The position numbers and the translations under genes are program-made. DNA of 64,000 nucleotides, from contig NZ_BAFT02000070.1 of NCBI RefSeq assembly GCF_000308475.2, positions 52,368-116,367 on the forward strand, read 5' to 3'. This document shows, piece after piece, positions 51,643 to 60,914 of the stretch (the stretch's first letter is position 1; the number at the start of each line of letters is the position of its first letter). Origin of the DNA: Nocardia brasiliensis NBRC 14402 (lineage in GTDB: Bacteria; Actinomycetota; Actinomycetes; Mycobacteriales; Mycobacteriaceae). The notes beneath the pieces are model-generated. The model did no database searches and had not been told where the DNA came from. It was given only the letters and a program-made list of their open reading frames with translations.

Positions 51643-52788
51643 ATGGCCGGGGCAGGCAGAGAACACGTTCCCTTCCATGGTTCGCCCCGGCCCACGATAG
51701 GCATCGAATGGGAGATCGCGCTCGTCGACAAGGTGAGTCGGGATCTGTCGAATACCGCTGCGGCGGTGTTCGATTCGGTGGGTGACCTACGTGCGCACGA
51801 CGGCACGCCACAGATCACCAAGGAGTTGTTGCGCAATACCGTCGAACTCGTCACCGGGGTGCACGACACCGTCGGTGCGGCGGTCGACGATCTGCGCGGC
51901 ACGATGGACACGGTGCGGCGCGCGGCCGATGCGCAGGGCGTCGACTTGTTCTGTGCCGGAACGCATCCGTTCGCGCAGTGGTCGGCCCAGCAGCTGACCC
52001 GCTCGGAGCATTACGACGAGCTGATCGAGCGCACCCAGTGGTGGGGCCGCCAGATGATGATCTGGGGCGTGCACGTGCACGTCGGAGTCTCGCATCGGGA
52101 CAAGGTCTTTCCGATCCTGAACTCGCTGCTGCTGCACTACCCGCACCTGCTGGCGCTGTCCGCCTCCTCGCCGATGTGGGCGGGCTCGGACACCGGCTAC
52201 GCCAGCAACCGGACGTTGATGTTCCAGCAGCTACCCACCGCGGGTCTGCCGTTCCAGTTCGAGAATTGGCGCCAGTTCGAGCATTTCGTGCACGACCAGT
52301 TCAAAACCGGTGTGTTCGAACAGCTCGGCGGCATGCACTGGGACATCAGGCCCGCGCCGAAATGGGGCACCATCGAGGTCCGGGTGTGCGACGGCGTCTC
52401 GACCCGCGCCGAACTGGCCGCGATGGCGGCGCTGATCCACTGCCTGATCGTCGATCTGGATCGCCGGCTCGAAGAGGGCGAGACCCTGCCCACGCTGCCG
52501 CCGTGGCACGTGCAGGAGAACAAATGGCGTGCCGCCCGCTACGGGCTGGACGCGATCGTCATCGTGGACGACAAGAGCAATGAGCGATTGGTCACCGACG
52601 ATGTGACCGCGCTACTGAACCGGTTGGAGCCGACGGCCAAACGGCTCGGCTGCGCCGACGAACTCGCGCTGGTCGCCGAGATCCCCGAGCGCGGTGCGTC
52701 CTATCAGCGCCAGCGCAAGGTCGCCGCGGCCGCGCAGGGGGACCTGATCGCGGTGGTGGACGCGCTGGTCAAGGAGCTGGACCAGTAA
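51643..52788 (+). CDS. Glutamate-cysteine ligase family (GCS2/YbdK-like) protein
   Basis: 381 residues. The start TIGIEWEIALVDK (about 18-30) is the E-x-E-type metal-binding motif of the GCS2 family, and WGVHVHVGVSHRDKVFPILN (about 141-160) and GTIEVRVCDGVSTRAELAAM (about 246-265) are further conserved blocks. It ligates glutamate-type carboxylate to an amine using ATP; the actual partner (Cys or other) is unclear because actinobacteria make mycothiol. It lies 13 bp after sodC and is read with it; this equals Rv0432-Rv0433. Confidence 0.88.
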   Translation: MAGAGREHVPFHGSPRPTIGIEWEIALVDKVSRDLSNTAAAVFDSVGDLRAHDGTPQITKELLRNTVELVTGVHDTVGAAVDDLRGTMDTVRRAADAQGVDLFCAGTHPFAQWSAQQLTRSEHYDELIERTQWWGRQMMIWGVHVHVGVSHRDKVFPILNSLLLHYPHLLALSASSPMWAGSDTGYASNRTLMFQQLPTAGLPFQFENWRQFEHFVHDQFKTGVFEQLGGMHWDIRPAPKWGTIEVRVCDGVSTRAELAAMAALIHCLIVDLDRRLEEGETLPTLPPWHVQENKWRAARYGLDAIVIVDDKSNERLVTDDVTALLNRLEPTAKRLGCADELALVAEIPERGASYQRQRKVAAAAQGDLIAVVDALVKELDQ

Positions 52789-52855
52789 TTCCCGGTCGGT
52801 ACCGGTTGCCCAGTGTTCAAACGGCAAGTGGGATGGCGTTCATCCCGCGTTTACT

Positions 52856-54217
52856 ATGGTCGACGTGCTTGTCGAAGACCCGGGACCCAGAACAGGAAGT
52901 ACGGCTACGCGATCGCGTGTGCCGTCGCCTCGGGTCTGGGTCGCCGCGGCCGTCGCCGCGGTGCCGGTGCTGCTCATCGCGCTGCAGGGCGTGGCGATGT
53001 GGCAGGGCTTCGAAGGTCCGCTGGGCAGCCTGTGGCACGACTACGTCGGCACGCCGAAATCCATGTCCGTGCCGTGGGCCGGATTGATCCTCGCGTTGGT
53101 CGGGCTCTCCGGCCGGCGGCGGCTGATCGTGCTCGGCGCCGCCGTCGGTATCGATGTGGTGTGGGCGAGCATCCGGCTGTTGGCGGGCGAACCGTTCGCG
53201 ATCGGTAACGGTCCGGTGCTCGCGCTCACCGCGCTGGCGGTGTTCGCGTGGCTGCGCTGGGACGGCGCCGACCGGCGCAACGCGCTGCACGCGGCGGCGC
53301 TCGGCGCGCTGCTGATCCTGGCCACCAAGGTCGGCGACGTGTGGCTGCACGTCACCGTGCTGAGCAGGCCGATGGTGCTCGACGAGTACGTGCTGCTGGC
53401 CGATCACGCGCTCGGCGACCCGTCCTGGGTGATGGGCCGGGTGCTGGACGTGCTGGGGCCCGCCGTGTACGCGGTGCTGCACTGGGTGTACATCGAGTTG
53501 CCGGTCGCGGCGATCGTGGTCGCGGTGTGGCAGCTGCGCCGGGTTGCCACCAGCGGGCGGTGGCCGAGTCATTATCTGGTGCGCACGTTTCTGGTGCTCG
53601 GGCTGGTCGGGCCGGTCATCTACGTGATCTTCCCCGTGGTGGGACCGATGTTCGCGTTCGGGCCGGACGGGCACGGGCTGCAACTCGGCAACTTCTGGCC
53701 GGGCGTGGTGCCGCCGCTGGACCGCAGTCCGATGCCGATGCCCTTCGACGCGGCGACCCCGCGCAACTGCATGCCGTCCATGCACACGGCCTGGGCGCTG
53801 TCGGTCTTCCTGCACACCCGCCGCGACACCGACGGCGGTCCCGCGCCGGCCTGGCTGCGCTGGGGTGGCACCTTCTGGCTGCTGGCCACGCTCACCGCGA
53901 CCCTCGGCTTCGGCTACCACTACGGCGTCGACCTGGTGGCCGGCGCGGTGCTCTGCCTGACCGTGGAATCGGCGCTGCGCGATCCCGAACGCGGCTGGGG
54001 CTGGTTCCGCATCCGCCTCGTCGCCGGCGGCCTCGCCGTCCTGGCCACCCTCCTGCTGTCCTACCGTTTCCTGCCGGTCTCGATGGCCGAATACCCCGTC
54101 CTAGCAGGCACCGTCGTCCTCGCCCTGCTCGCCGGCCTAGCCGCCGCCTTCCACGCCACCTGGTTCGCCAACCGCCGCCGAACCACCCCCAAAGAACTCG
54201 AAACCGCCACCCGCTGA
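52856..54217 (+). CDS. PAP2-type (IPC-synthase-like) membrane protein
   Basis: 453 residues with about ten hydrophobic segments. The catalytic PAP2_3 motif is CMPSMHTAWAL (about 305-315) followed by GFGYHYGVDLVAG (about 351-363), giving His-His-Asp in the extracytoplasmic active site. This branch transfers phosphoinositol, or acts as a lipid phosphatase or phospho-transferase; in Mycobacteriales it may act in lipid or arabinan-lipid recycling. ATG 52856 has weak ribosome-site support. A Pro/Arg-rich C-terminus (NRRRTTPKELETATR) is cytoplasmic. Converges on yoeB. Confidence 0.85.
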   Translation: MVDVLVEDPGPRTGSTATRSRVPSPRVWVAAAVAAVPVLLIALQGVAMWQGFEGPLGSLWHDYVGTPKSMSVPWAGLILALVGLSGRRRLIVLGAAVGIDVVWASIRLLAGEPFAIGNGPVLALTALAVFAWLRWDGADRRNALHAAALGALLILATKVGDVWLHVTVLSRPMVLDEYVLLADHALGDPSWVMGRVLDVLGPAVYAVLHWVYIELPVAAIVVAVWQLRRVATSGRWPSHYLVRTFLVLGLVGPVIYVIFPVVGPMFAFGPDGHGLQLGNFWPGVVPPLDRSPMPMPFDAATPRNCMPSMHTAWALSVFLHTRRDTDGGPAPAWLRWGGTFWLLATLTATLGFGYHYGVDLVAGAVLCLTVESALRDPERGWGWFRIRLVAGGLAVLATLLLSYRFLPVSMAEYPVLAGTVVLALLAGLAAAFHATWFANRRRTTPKELETATR

Positions 54218-54236
54218 AACCGGCTGCGCCGCTCGG

Positions 54237-54494
54237 TTACTCGTAGTGGTGACGGCAGGCGACGATCTTCGCCGTGTCGTCCTCGATGACGTACACGATG
54301 CGATGTTCGCTGGTGATGCGTCGAGACCAGAATCCGGCGAGGTTCTGGCGCAATGCTTCTGGCTTACCGATTCCTTCGTAGCCGTTGCGTGTGATGTCGT
54401 CGATCAGTTTGTTGACGCGTTTGAGGGTCGCGCGGTCGTGGGCCTGCCACCACAGATAGTCGGCCCACGCGTCGGGCGTGAAGAGAATCTTCAC
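54237..54494 (-). CDS. yoeB: YoeB-type mRNA interferase toxin
   Basis: 85 residues, the family length. Starts with MKILFTPDAWADYLWWQAHD and ends with VACRHHYE; the Glu/Arg/His-Tyr catalytic ensemble of YoeB is recognisable as Glu in YEGIGKPEAL (residues about 40-48), Arg in RITSEHRIVY and the C-terminal His-His-Tyr. The toxin cuts mRNA in the ribosome A site. GTG 54494 overlaps the antitoxin stop (GTGA), so it is translationally coupled to yefM. It converges on the PAP2-type gene about 20 bp away. Confidence 0.93.
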   Translation of the reverse strand: MKILFTPDAWADYLWWQAHDRATLKRVNKLIDDITRNGYEGIGKPEALRQNLAGFWSRRITSEHRIVYVIEDDTAKIVACRHHYE

Positions 54495-54763
54495 GCGCTG
54501 TCCTCATCGTCGACCTCGATGAGATCGTGCGGCGCTGCCTCTCCAGCTCGGAGTTGAGCGATCGACCTCTCCAGGTGGCGAGCGTTCGCCGGGTTGCCCA
54601 AGAGATAGGCGGTCTCCTTCAACGACTCGTACTCGCGAAGCGAAATAACGACCGCGGGCTCGTGCCCAGCCCGGGTGATGACGACTTCCTCTAGATCCTC
54701 AGTGGCGGAATCCAGGACTGCCGCTAGGTTGGCGCGTGCTTCGGTGATGGATATCGGACGCAT
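54491..54763 (-). CDS. yefM: YefM-type antitoxin (Phd/YefM family)
   Basis: 90 residues. MRPISITEARANLAAVLDSA at the N-terminus is the DNA-binding/dimerising part of Phd/YefM; the disordered acidic C-terminus LIEVDDEDSA wraps the toxin. ATG 54763 is preceded by GAGAGGAA. It neutralises YoeB and represses its own promoter. Two TGTACA motifs upstream, spaced 12 bp centre to centre as in E. coli, form its operator. The pair sits between a conserved Mycobacteriales block and the mnh operon, outside any visible mobile element. Confidence 0.93.
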   Translation of the reverse strand: MRPISITEARANLAAVLDSATEDLEEVVITRAGHEPAVVISLREYESLKETAYLLGNPANARHLERSIAQLRAGEAAPHDLIEVDDEDSA

Positions 54764-54795
54764 CGGAATTCCTCTCGCGGCGGTCGTCCTATTAC

Positions 54796-54813
54796 TGTAC
54801 ATGATCCTGTACA
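54796..54813 (-). promoter_or_regulatory. YefM-type operator pair
   Basis: TGTACA at 54796-54801 and TGTACA at 54808-54813, 12 bp centre to centre, equal to the L/S repeat spacing of the E. coli yefM-yoeB operator whose cores are also TGTACA. It lies 32 bp upstream of the yefM start and adjoins the end of mnhG. Confidence 0.8.
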
Positions 54814-54821
54814 AAGACCGG

Positions 54822-55157
54822 TCAGTTGTCGATTTCGTTGCCCAGTTCGTTGACGGTGAGGAGGCCGTCGCGGTGGCGTTGTTCGCGGTAGGCGGTGCGG
54901 CCGATGAGGTGGGCTACTACGGGGGCGGTGAGCAGGGTGAAGAGGCCGACGAGGACGAGGGCCCAGACGTTGCCGTGGCCGTAGAGTTCGATGGCCGCGC
55001 CCGCGAGGACCAGGATGAGGCCGACCACCTGGGGTTTGGTGGCGGCGTGCATGCGGGTGAGGGTGTCGGGGAAGCGCACGATCGCGATCGCCGCGGTGAG
55101 CGCGAGCGTCGCGCCGAACAGGATCAGCGCGGCGGACAGCCACTGCCACAGGGTCAT
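54822..55157 (-). CDS. mnhG: Na+(K+)/H+ antiporter subunit G
   Basis: 111 residues with three membrane helices: LSAALILFGATLALTAAIAI (about 7-26), PQVVGLILVLAGAAIELYGH (about 42-61) and VLVGLFTLLTAPVVAHLIGR. FPDTLTRMHAATKP between helices 1 and 2 is the MnhG signature. It is a small structural subunit of the multi-subunit Mrp/Mnh antiporter. Last gene of the operon; the gap to mnhF is about 31 bp. Confidence 0.93.
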   Translation of the reverse strand: MTLWQWLSAALILFGATLALTAAIAIVRFPDTLTRMHAATKPQVVGLILVLAGAAIELYGHGNVWALVLVGLFTLLTAPVVAHLIGRTAYREQRHRDGLLTVNELGNEIDN

Positions 55158-55188
55158 CGGCCGGCTCCGGGGGTCGGGTGCGTGCGGG

Positions 55189-55449
55189 TCACTGGTCGTC
55201 CCGGACGCGGAAGCGGGATACGGCGGCGGAGCCGAGGAAACCGACCAGGGCCAGCGCGATGATCGCGGGCAGCAGGGTGGTGTCCTGGCTGTAGGCCGCC
55301 CAGACGGCGAGACCGGACGCGGCGATCGCCATCAGCGAGTCGATGCCGACCACCCGGTCCAGCGTGTTCGGTCCGGCGAGGATGCGATAGCTGGTGAGCG
55401 CGGCGGCAACGGTCAACATCACCCCTGCCACGATGGCGACGACGGTCAC
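55189..55449 (-). CDS. mnhF: Antiporter subunit F
   Basis: 86 residues, three membrane helices: VAIVAGVMLTVAAALTSYRI, GIDSLMAIAASGLAVWAAYS and LLPAIIALALVGFLGSAAVS; LAGPNTLDRVVGID is the MnhF signature with the conserved Asp. Starts at GTG 55449, overlapping the mnhE stop (GTGA), so the two are coupled. Confidence 0.93.
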   Translation of the reverse strand: MTVVAIVAGVMLTVAAALTSYRILAGPNTLDRVVGIDSLMAIAASGLAVWAAYSQDTTLLPAIIALALVGFLGSAAVSRFRVRDDQ

Positions 55450-56015
55450 GGAAGCACCTCCGGGGGCGTTGCGCTGGAACGCCATTCGGCATGGCGCTCG
55501 AACGACGAGATGAGCAGTTTCTCCAGGCGCCGGGTGGTCCGGTAGAACTTGTCCACCGCTTCGTCGCTGCTGACGTCGAGCACGTGGACGTAGACCACGC
55601 AGCGCCGCCGGTCGATCTCGAGCACCATGGTGCCCGGGATCAGGTTCAGCAGGTCCACGCACAGCACCAGCACCAGATCGGATTTGGTGCTCAGATAGAC
55701 GCGCAGCACGCCGGAGACCGGCGGCGCGGCCGGCCGGATCGCGAACCAGGCCACCTGCACACTCGACTCGATCGCGTAATACGAAGCGACGAAAACCAAT
55801 TGGAGCAATGACAGCGGATGCAACCGTCCGCCCACCGGCACCCGGGGCAGCGGCAGCGCCACCATGATCAGCGCGCCCACCGCGATCCCCGCCAGCAGAT
55901 TGGCCACACTGAGATCGCCCCACAGCGCGATCCACACCACCGTGAGCCAGCTCAGTACGCCGACGCGCACCGCGCCCTCGCGGCTGACACCGCGCTGCCA
56001 TCGCTGCGTGGTCAT
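55446..56015 (-). CDS. mnhE: Antiporter subunit E
   Basis: 189 residues. An N-terminal membrane region with VGVLSWLTVVWIALWGDLSV and ANLLAGIAVGALIMVALP, then a third helix at LLQLVFVASYYAIESSVQVA, and a cytoplasmic C-terminal half with CVDLLNLIPGTMVLEID and VDKFYRTTRRLEKLL. This is the MnhE pattern. It overlaps mnhD (ATGA) and mnhF (GTGA), which shows a tightly coupled operon. Confidence 0.92.
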   Translation of the reverse strand: MTTQRWQRGVSREGAVRVGVLSWLTVVWIALWGDLSVANLLAGIAVGALIMVALPLPRVPVGGRLHPLSLLQLVFVASYYAIESSVQVAWFAIRPAAPPVSGVLRVYLSTKSDLVLVLCVDLLNLIPGTMVLEIDRRRCVVYVHVLDVSSDEAVDKFYRTTRRLEKLLISSFERHAEWRSSATPPEVLP

Positions 56016-57628
56016 CGGCGTCCTCCCGGCTCGGCGGGCGGCGAATCACCCAGCACCGCAGTGATATACACGCCGGGATCGGCGAGATCCGCGGCGGCGC
56101 GGTCGGCGATGCGCAGCATCGGGCCCGCGAGCACCGTGAGGCTGAGGCTCACCGCGACCAGGGCCGCGGTGGAGGCGACCATCGACAGCGGCATCCGGCC
56201 GGGGTCGGTGCGTTCGTCGTAGAGCACGTCGGTCGATTCCTCGATCAGCGTCGGCGTATGCGCCGCGGACAGGTGTCCTTCCGGCGCCTCCGCGCGCGGG
56301 CGCCAGAACGCCTTGCTCCACACCCGCGCGACGGCGTACAGCGTGAGCAGGCTGGTCAGCACCGAACCGCCCACCAGCACCCAGGCCAGCGCGCTGCCGT
56401 CCTGCGCGCCCGCCTGGAGCAGCGCCACCTTGCCGATGAATCCCGAGAACGGTGGAATACCACCGAGATTCAGTGCCGGTATCAAAAACAGCACGGCGAG
56501 TACCGGGCTGGCCGCGGCCAGCCCGCCGAGCCGGCGCAACGATGTCGAGCCCGCCTGCCGCTCGATCAGGCCGACCACCAGGAACAGCGCCGTCTGCACC
56601 AGAATGTGGTGTGCCACATAGAAAACCGCGCCGGCCAGGCCGGACACACTGGCCAGCCCCACGCCGAACACCATGTAGCCGATGTGGCTGACCAGCGTGA
56701 ACGACAGCAGCCTGCGGATATCGCTCTGCGCGATCGCGCCGAGGATGCCGACCAGCATGGTGAGCAGTCCGCACACCAGCAGGATGGACTCGAATTCGCC
56801 GCCGGGGAACAGCAGCGAATGCGTCCGGATGATCGCGTACACACCGACTTTGGTGAGCAACCCGGCGAACACCGCGGTCACCGGTGCGGGTGCGGTGGGG
56901 TAGGAGTCGGGCAGCCAGCTCGACAGCGGGAACACCGCCGCCTTGATCCCGAACGACACCAGCAACACCGCGTAGATGGCCGTGCGGATGCCCTCCGGCA
57001 CCGCCCCGATCCGCTCCGCCAGCTGGGCCAGGTTCAACGTTCCGGTGGCCGCGTAGGTCATGCCGATGCCGGTCAGGAAGATCAGCGAGGCGAGCATCGA
57101 GACCATCACGTACGACACGCCGGCGCGGATGCGGGCCGCGGTGCCGCCGACGGTCAGCAGCACGAACGAGGCGGCGAGCAGGATCTCGAAGCCGACGAAC
57201 AGGTTGAACAGGTCACCGGCCAGGAAGGCGGCCGAGACGCCGCCGGTGAGCACCAGATAGGTGGGGCGGTAGATGGAGGTCGGCTGGCGCTGGTCGCCGT
57301 CGCGGATGTTCTGGCCCGCACCGTAAACCGCGACGGCGAGCAGCACGATGGACGAGACGAGCAGCATCGCCGCGGACAGCCGATCCGCCACCAGGGTGAT
57401 GCCGATCGGCGTCTCCCAATTGCCGACCTGTACCGCGGTGGTGCCGTGGCGGTCGGTCAGATACAGCAGGAAAGCGCAGATGACAACCACGGCGGTGAGC
57501 GCGCTCAACATGATCACGCGTTGCGTGCGCGGCCTGCGGCCGAAGACCAGCGTGCCCGCGGCCGCGAGCAGCGGCACCAGCACGGGCAGCGGCATCAGGG
57601 TGCGCAGCAGGTCGGGGGAGAGGCTCAA
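56012..57628 (-). CDS. mnhD: Antiporter subunit D (NuoN/MnhD type)
   Basis: 538 residues, about 14 membrane helices of the complex-I-like proton-channel subunit family. TGGVSAAFLAGDLFNLFVGF contains the family's GDLFNLFV motif with conserved Glu following (FEILLAAS), and the Lys-bearing helix is near FGIKAAVFPLSSWLPDSYPT. TTG 57628 overlaps the mnhC stop (TTGA) and yields an N-terminus like mycobacterial MnhD; ATG 57595 is an alternative. It works with subunit A in the proton path of the cation/proton antiporter. Confidence 0.92.
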   Translation of the reverse strand: MSLSPDLLRTLMPLPVLVPLLAAAGTLVFGRRPRTQRVIMLSALTAVVVICAFLLYLTDRHGTTAVQVGNWETPIGITLVADRLSAAMLLVSSIVLLAVAVYGAGQNIRDGDQRQPTSIYRPTYLVLTGGVSAAFLAGDLFNLFVGFEILLAASFVLLTVGGTAARIRAGVSYVMVSMLASLIFLTGIGMTYAATGTLNLAQLAERIGAVPEGIRTAIYAVLLVSFGIKAAVFPLSSWLPDSYPTAPAPVTAVFAGLLTKVGVYAIIRTHSLLFPGGEFESILLVCGLLTMLVGILGAIAQSDIRRLLSFTLVSHIGYMVFGVGLASVSGLAGAVFYVAHHILVQTALFLVVGLIERQAGSTSLRRLGGLAAASPVLAVLFLIPALNLGGIPPFSGFIGKVALLQAGAQDGSALAWVLVGGSVLTSLLTLYAVARVWSKAFWRPRAEAPEGHLSAAHTPTLIEESTDVLYDERTDPGRMPLSMVASTAALVAVSLSLTVLAGPMLRIADRAAADLADPGVYITAVLGDSPPAEPGGRR

Positions 57629-58008
57629 TCCTCCGGGTCCTCTCGCTCGCGCCGGCGGGCCACGTCCACGTCGTCCGGGTCGTTCTCGACATCGTCGGTG
57701 GTGGTCAGCGTGAAGGAGCGGTAGGCGAGCGCGAGCACGAACGCCGCGATCCCCATGGTGATGACGATGGCGGTGAGCACCATCGCCTGGGCCAGCGGGT
57801 CGGCGGTGTCGCGGTGGGTGGTGTCGGTCTGGCCCTGGATCGGCGCGCGCCCGTCCCGCCCGGCCAGCGTGATGATCAGCAGGTTCACCGCATTGCCGAA
57901 CAGGATCATGCCGAGCAGCATCTTCGACACCGCGCGCTCGAGGATGAGATAGACCCCGCACGCGACCAGCACGCCGATCACGATCAGCAGGGTGAGATTC
58001 GCCGTCAT
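57625..58008 (-). CDS. mnhC: Antiporter subunit C (NuoK/MnhC type)
   Basis: 127 residues with three helices: LLIVIGVLVACGVYLILERA (about 6-25), KMLLGMILFGNAVNLLIITL (about 29-48) and AMVLTAIVITMGIAAFVLAL (about 75-94). The NAVNLLI and TAIVI segments match NuoK-like subunits. The acidic/basic tail (NDPDDVDVARRREREDPED) is cytoplasmic. Its ATG 58008 overlaps the stop of the fused A/B gene. Confidence 0.92.
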   Translation of the reverse strand: MTANLTLLIVIGVLVACGVYLILERAVSKMLLGMILFGNAVNLLIITLAGRDGRAPIQGQTDTTHRDTADPLAQAMVLTAIVITMGIAAFVLALAYRSFTLTTTDDVENDPDDVDVARRREREDPED

Positions 58009-60914
58009 GCCGTGGGACCTCCCTTCGCCGTGGCGGTTTCGCTCGTGGCCAGCTCGCTGTCGAGGCGGGCGCCGAGGCTGCGCAGCACGTCGAGCACCAG
58101 GCCGACGACGATCAGGTAGACGCCGAGATCGAAGAACAGCGCGGTCACCAGTTTGAGGTGGCCGAGCACCGGCAGCGTCACCTCGAAGATCGCCGACGAC
58201 AGCGGCGGCGCGCCGAAAAACAGTGCGGCGCCCGCGGTTCCGGCCGCCAGGGTGAGCCCGGCGCCGAGCAGGTGGCCCGCGTCGACCGGTAGCGCCTCGC
58301 CGAGCTCGTAGCGGCCACCCGCCAGATAGCGCAGCGTCAGCGCGAGCCCGGCGGTGAGACCGCCCGCGAATCCGCCGCCGGGCGCGTTGTGCCCGGAGAA
58401 GAAGAAATACACCGACAGCACCATGATGGTCGGGAACACCAGGCGGGTGGTGATCTGCATGACCATCGACCGGTCCGCGCGATCGACCAGCCGTCCGGCG
58501 GGCAGCCAGCTCACCAGATCCGGGTCGTAGTGCGGCGAATCGGCGGCGCGCGGCGCGCTGCCGAAGCGACGGCTGCGAAACACCAGCGAGGCCACGCCGG
58601 TGGCCGCCACCACGAGCACCGAGATCTCGCCGAGGGTGTCCCACGCGCGGATATCGACGAGCAGCACGTTGACGGCGTTCTTGCCGCCGCCGAATTGGTA
58701 TGCGGCGTCGGGGATCCGGTGCCAGATCGGTTCGGCGGTGCGGGCCGCGGTGGCGAACGCGCCGAAGACCGTCACCGCCGTGCCGACCAGCGCCGCCAGG
58801 ATCGCGCGGCGGGCCTTGAACGCGGTCGCCTTACCCTCCTCGATTTCGGCGGGGAAGGCGCGCAGCACCAGCACGAAGATCACCAGGGTCAGTGTCTCGA
58901 CCAGGAATTGGGTGAGCGCCAGGTCGGGCGCGCCGTGCAGTGCGAAAATCACGCCGCAGCCGTAGCCGGTGACGCCGACCACCAGCACACCCGCCAACCT
59001 GTTGCGCAGCACGGTCGCGCCCAGCGCCATCGCGATCATGATGCCGCCGATCACCGCCTGCAGCGGCGAATCCCACAGGCGCAGTTCGACTCCGGTGCGG
59101 GTGCCGACCGCGAGCAGGACCGCGGGCAGGATGATCAGGGTGCTCAGGATCGTCGCCTGGCTCAACGGCAACGAGCCGCGCTGCACCGCGCCGGTCATCC
59201 GCAGCGACAGCCGATCCATCGCGCGCAGCGTGGCGTCGTAGGCGCGGTCGGCGTTACCCAGGCGTGGGTGCGCCGGGTCGCGGAGCCGGTCGCGCAGCTG
59301 GAACAGCGCGATACCGCCCGCGATCACCAGCACGGTCAGCAGCAGTGCGAGATTCACGCCGTGCCAGAGCGCCAGATGCGAAAGCAGTTCCTCCGGCAGC
59401 GTTTCCGCGTAGGGGCGCAACAGCCGGTCCAACCCGGGCGCGGCCAGGCCCGCGATCAGGCTCGCCACCGCGAGGATCGCGGGCGCGGCCAGGAACAGCG
59501 CGCCGGGCGCGTGCCAATGGCCTTGCTGATCCGGCTTGTCGTCGGCCGCGGCGCCGGACGCGTCGAGGTATTCGGTGACGCGGCGGGCCCGGTGCGCGCC
59601 GTGCGGGGTCGACTGTCCCGGCTTGTCCGCGAACGCGCCCCAGACGAAGCGGATGCTGTAGCCGACGGTCAGCATCGAGCCGAGCACCACGCCGACGGCG
59701 AGCGCCACCCTGGCCGGTTCGGCGAGGTTGTCCGCGTCCAGGATCGCGCCGAGCGCGCTCTCCTTCCCGACGAAGCCGACCAGCGGCGGCAGGCCCGCCA
59801 TGCTCAACGCGGCGAGCACGGCGATGCCGCACAGCACCGGGGCCTTGCGGCCGAGCCCGGAAAGCCGGCGCAGGTCCCTGGTACCCGCGCCGTGATCGAT
59901 GATGCCGACCACCATGAACAGGCAGGCTTTGAACAGCGCGTGCGCCACGATCAGCGCGACCCCGGCCAGCGCCGCCGCCGGGGTGCCGACGCCGACCAGC
60001 ACGATCAGGAAGCCGAGCTGGCTCACCGTGCCGAACGCGAGCACCAGTTTCAGGTCGGCCACCTCCATCGCGCGCAACCCGGCGAGCAGCATCGAGGCCA
60101 CGCCGAGGGTGAGCACGAGCGGATGCCAGACCGGGTTGTCCGCGAACACCGGGGCCAGCCGCGCCACCAGGTACACACCGGCTTTCACCATGGCCGCGGC
60201 GTGCAGGTACGCACTGACCGGCGTCGGCGCCGCCATCGCGCCGGGCAACCAGAAGTGCAGCGGCACCACGGCGGACTTGCTGAGCGCGCCGACCAGGATC
60301 AGCACCAGCGCCACGTTCACCGCGAGACCGCTGGGCGGGTCGGTCCGGGCCAGCAGCTCGGAGAGCAGATAGCTGCCGCTCACCTCGCCGAGCACGATCA
60401 GGCCGACGAGCATGGCCAGCCCGCCCGCGGCGGTCACCAGCAGGGCCTGGATCGCGGCCCGCCTGCTGTTCGCCTGTTCGGCGTTGTGGCCGACGAGCAG
60501 GAACGACAGCACGGTCGTCACTTCCCAGAAGACGAACAGCAGCAGCATGTTGTCGCTCGTCACGAGCCCGAACATGGCGCCGGCGAAGCCGACCAGTTCG
60601 GCGGCGAACACCCCGAGCCGCGGCTCGTCGTCCTCGAAATATCGGGCGCAGTAGACCAGGATCAGGGCGCCGATGCCCAGCACCAGCACGGTCATGATCG
60701 CGGCGAGCGAATCGAAGCGCAGGTCGATGTTCATCGCGATGCTCGGCGCCCAGGCGAGCCGAACCTGCTGTGTGCTACCCCAATTCGCGATCACCCAGCC
60801 CAGACAGCCGAGTGGCACCAGTGCCAGCACGTAGAAAGCGTTGCGCCCCAGTGCCTTCACCCACAGCGGTGCGACGAGCGCGGCGGCGGCGAGGGCGAGC
60901 AGGATTGCGAGCAA
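58005..60914 (-). CDS. mnhA: Fused antiporter subunits A and B (MnhA-MnhB)
   Basis: 969 residues from TTG 60914 (GGAG 7 bp upstream). Residues 1 to about 490 are NuoL-like with FVFWEVTTVLSFLLVGHNAE and LSKSAVVPLHFWLPGAMAAP carrying the conserved Glu and Lys of the proton path; about 600-780 are MbhD/MbhE-like helices (ALHGAPDLALTQFLVETLTL); about 810-955 are MnhB-like, with FFFSGHNAPGGGFAGGLTAG. Thus subunit B is not missing but joined to A, as in several actinobacteria. The complex extrudes Na+ or K+ against protons and supports pH and salt balance. First gene of the mnhABCDEFG operon. Confidence 0.93.
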   Translation of the reverse strand: MLAILLALAAAALVAPLWVKALGRNAFYVLALVPLGCLGWVIANWGSTQQVRLAWAPSIAMNIDLRFDSLAAIMTVLVLGIGALILVYCARYFEDDEPRLGVFAAELVGFAGAMFGLVTSDNMLLLFVFWEVTTVLSFLLVGHNAEQANSRRAAIQALLVTAAGGLAMLVGLIVLGEVSGSYLLSELLARTDPPSGLAVNVALVLILVGALSKSAVVPLHFWLPGAMAAPTPVSAYLHAAAMVKAGVYLVARLAPVFADNPVWHPLVLTLGVASMLLAGLRAMEVADLKLVLAFGTVSQLGFLIVLVGVGTPAAALAGVALIVAHALFKACLFMVVGIIDHGAGTRDLRRLSGLGRKAPVLCGIAVLAALSMAGLPPLVGFVGKESALGAILDADNLAEPARVALAVGVVLGSMLTVGYSIRFVWGAFADKPGQSTPHGAHRARRVTEYLDASGAAADDKPDQQGHWHAPGALFLAAPAILAVASLIAGLAAPGLDRLLRPYAETLPEELLSHLALWHGVNLALLLTVLVIAGGIALFQLRDRLRDPAHPRLGNADRAYDATLRAMDRLSLRMTGAVQRGSLPLSQATILSTLIILPAVLLAVGTRTGVELRLWDSPLQAVIGGIMIAMALGATVLRNRLAGVLVVGVTGYGCGVIFALHGAPDLALTQFLVETLTLVIFVLVLRAFPAEIEEGKATAFKARRAILAALVGTAVTVFGAFATAARTAEPIWHRIPDAAYQFGGGKNAVNVLLVDIRAWDTLGEISVLVVAATGVASLVFRSRRFGSAPRAADSPHYDPDLVSWLPAGRLVDRADRSMVMQITTRLVFPTIMVLSVYFFFSGHNAPGGGFAGGLTAGLALTLRYLAGGRYELGEALPVDAGHLLGAGLTLAAGTAGAALFFGAPPLSSAIFEVTLPVLGHLKLVTALFFDLGVYLIVVGLVLDVLRSLGARLDSELATSETATAKGGPTA

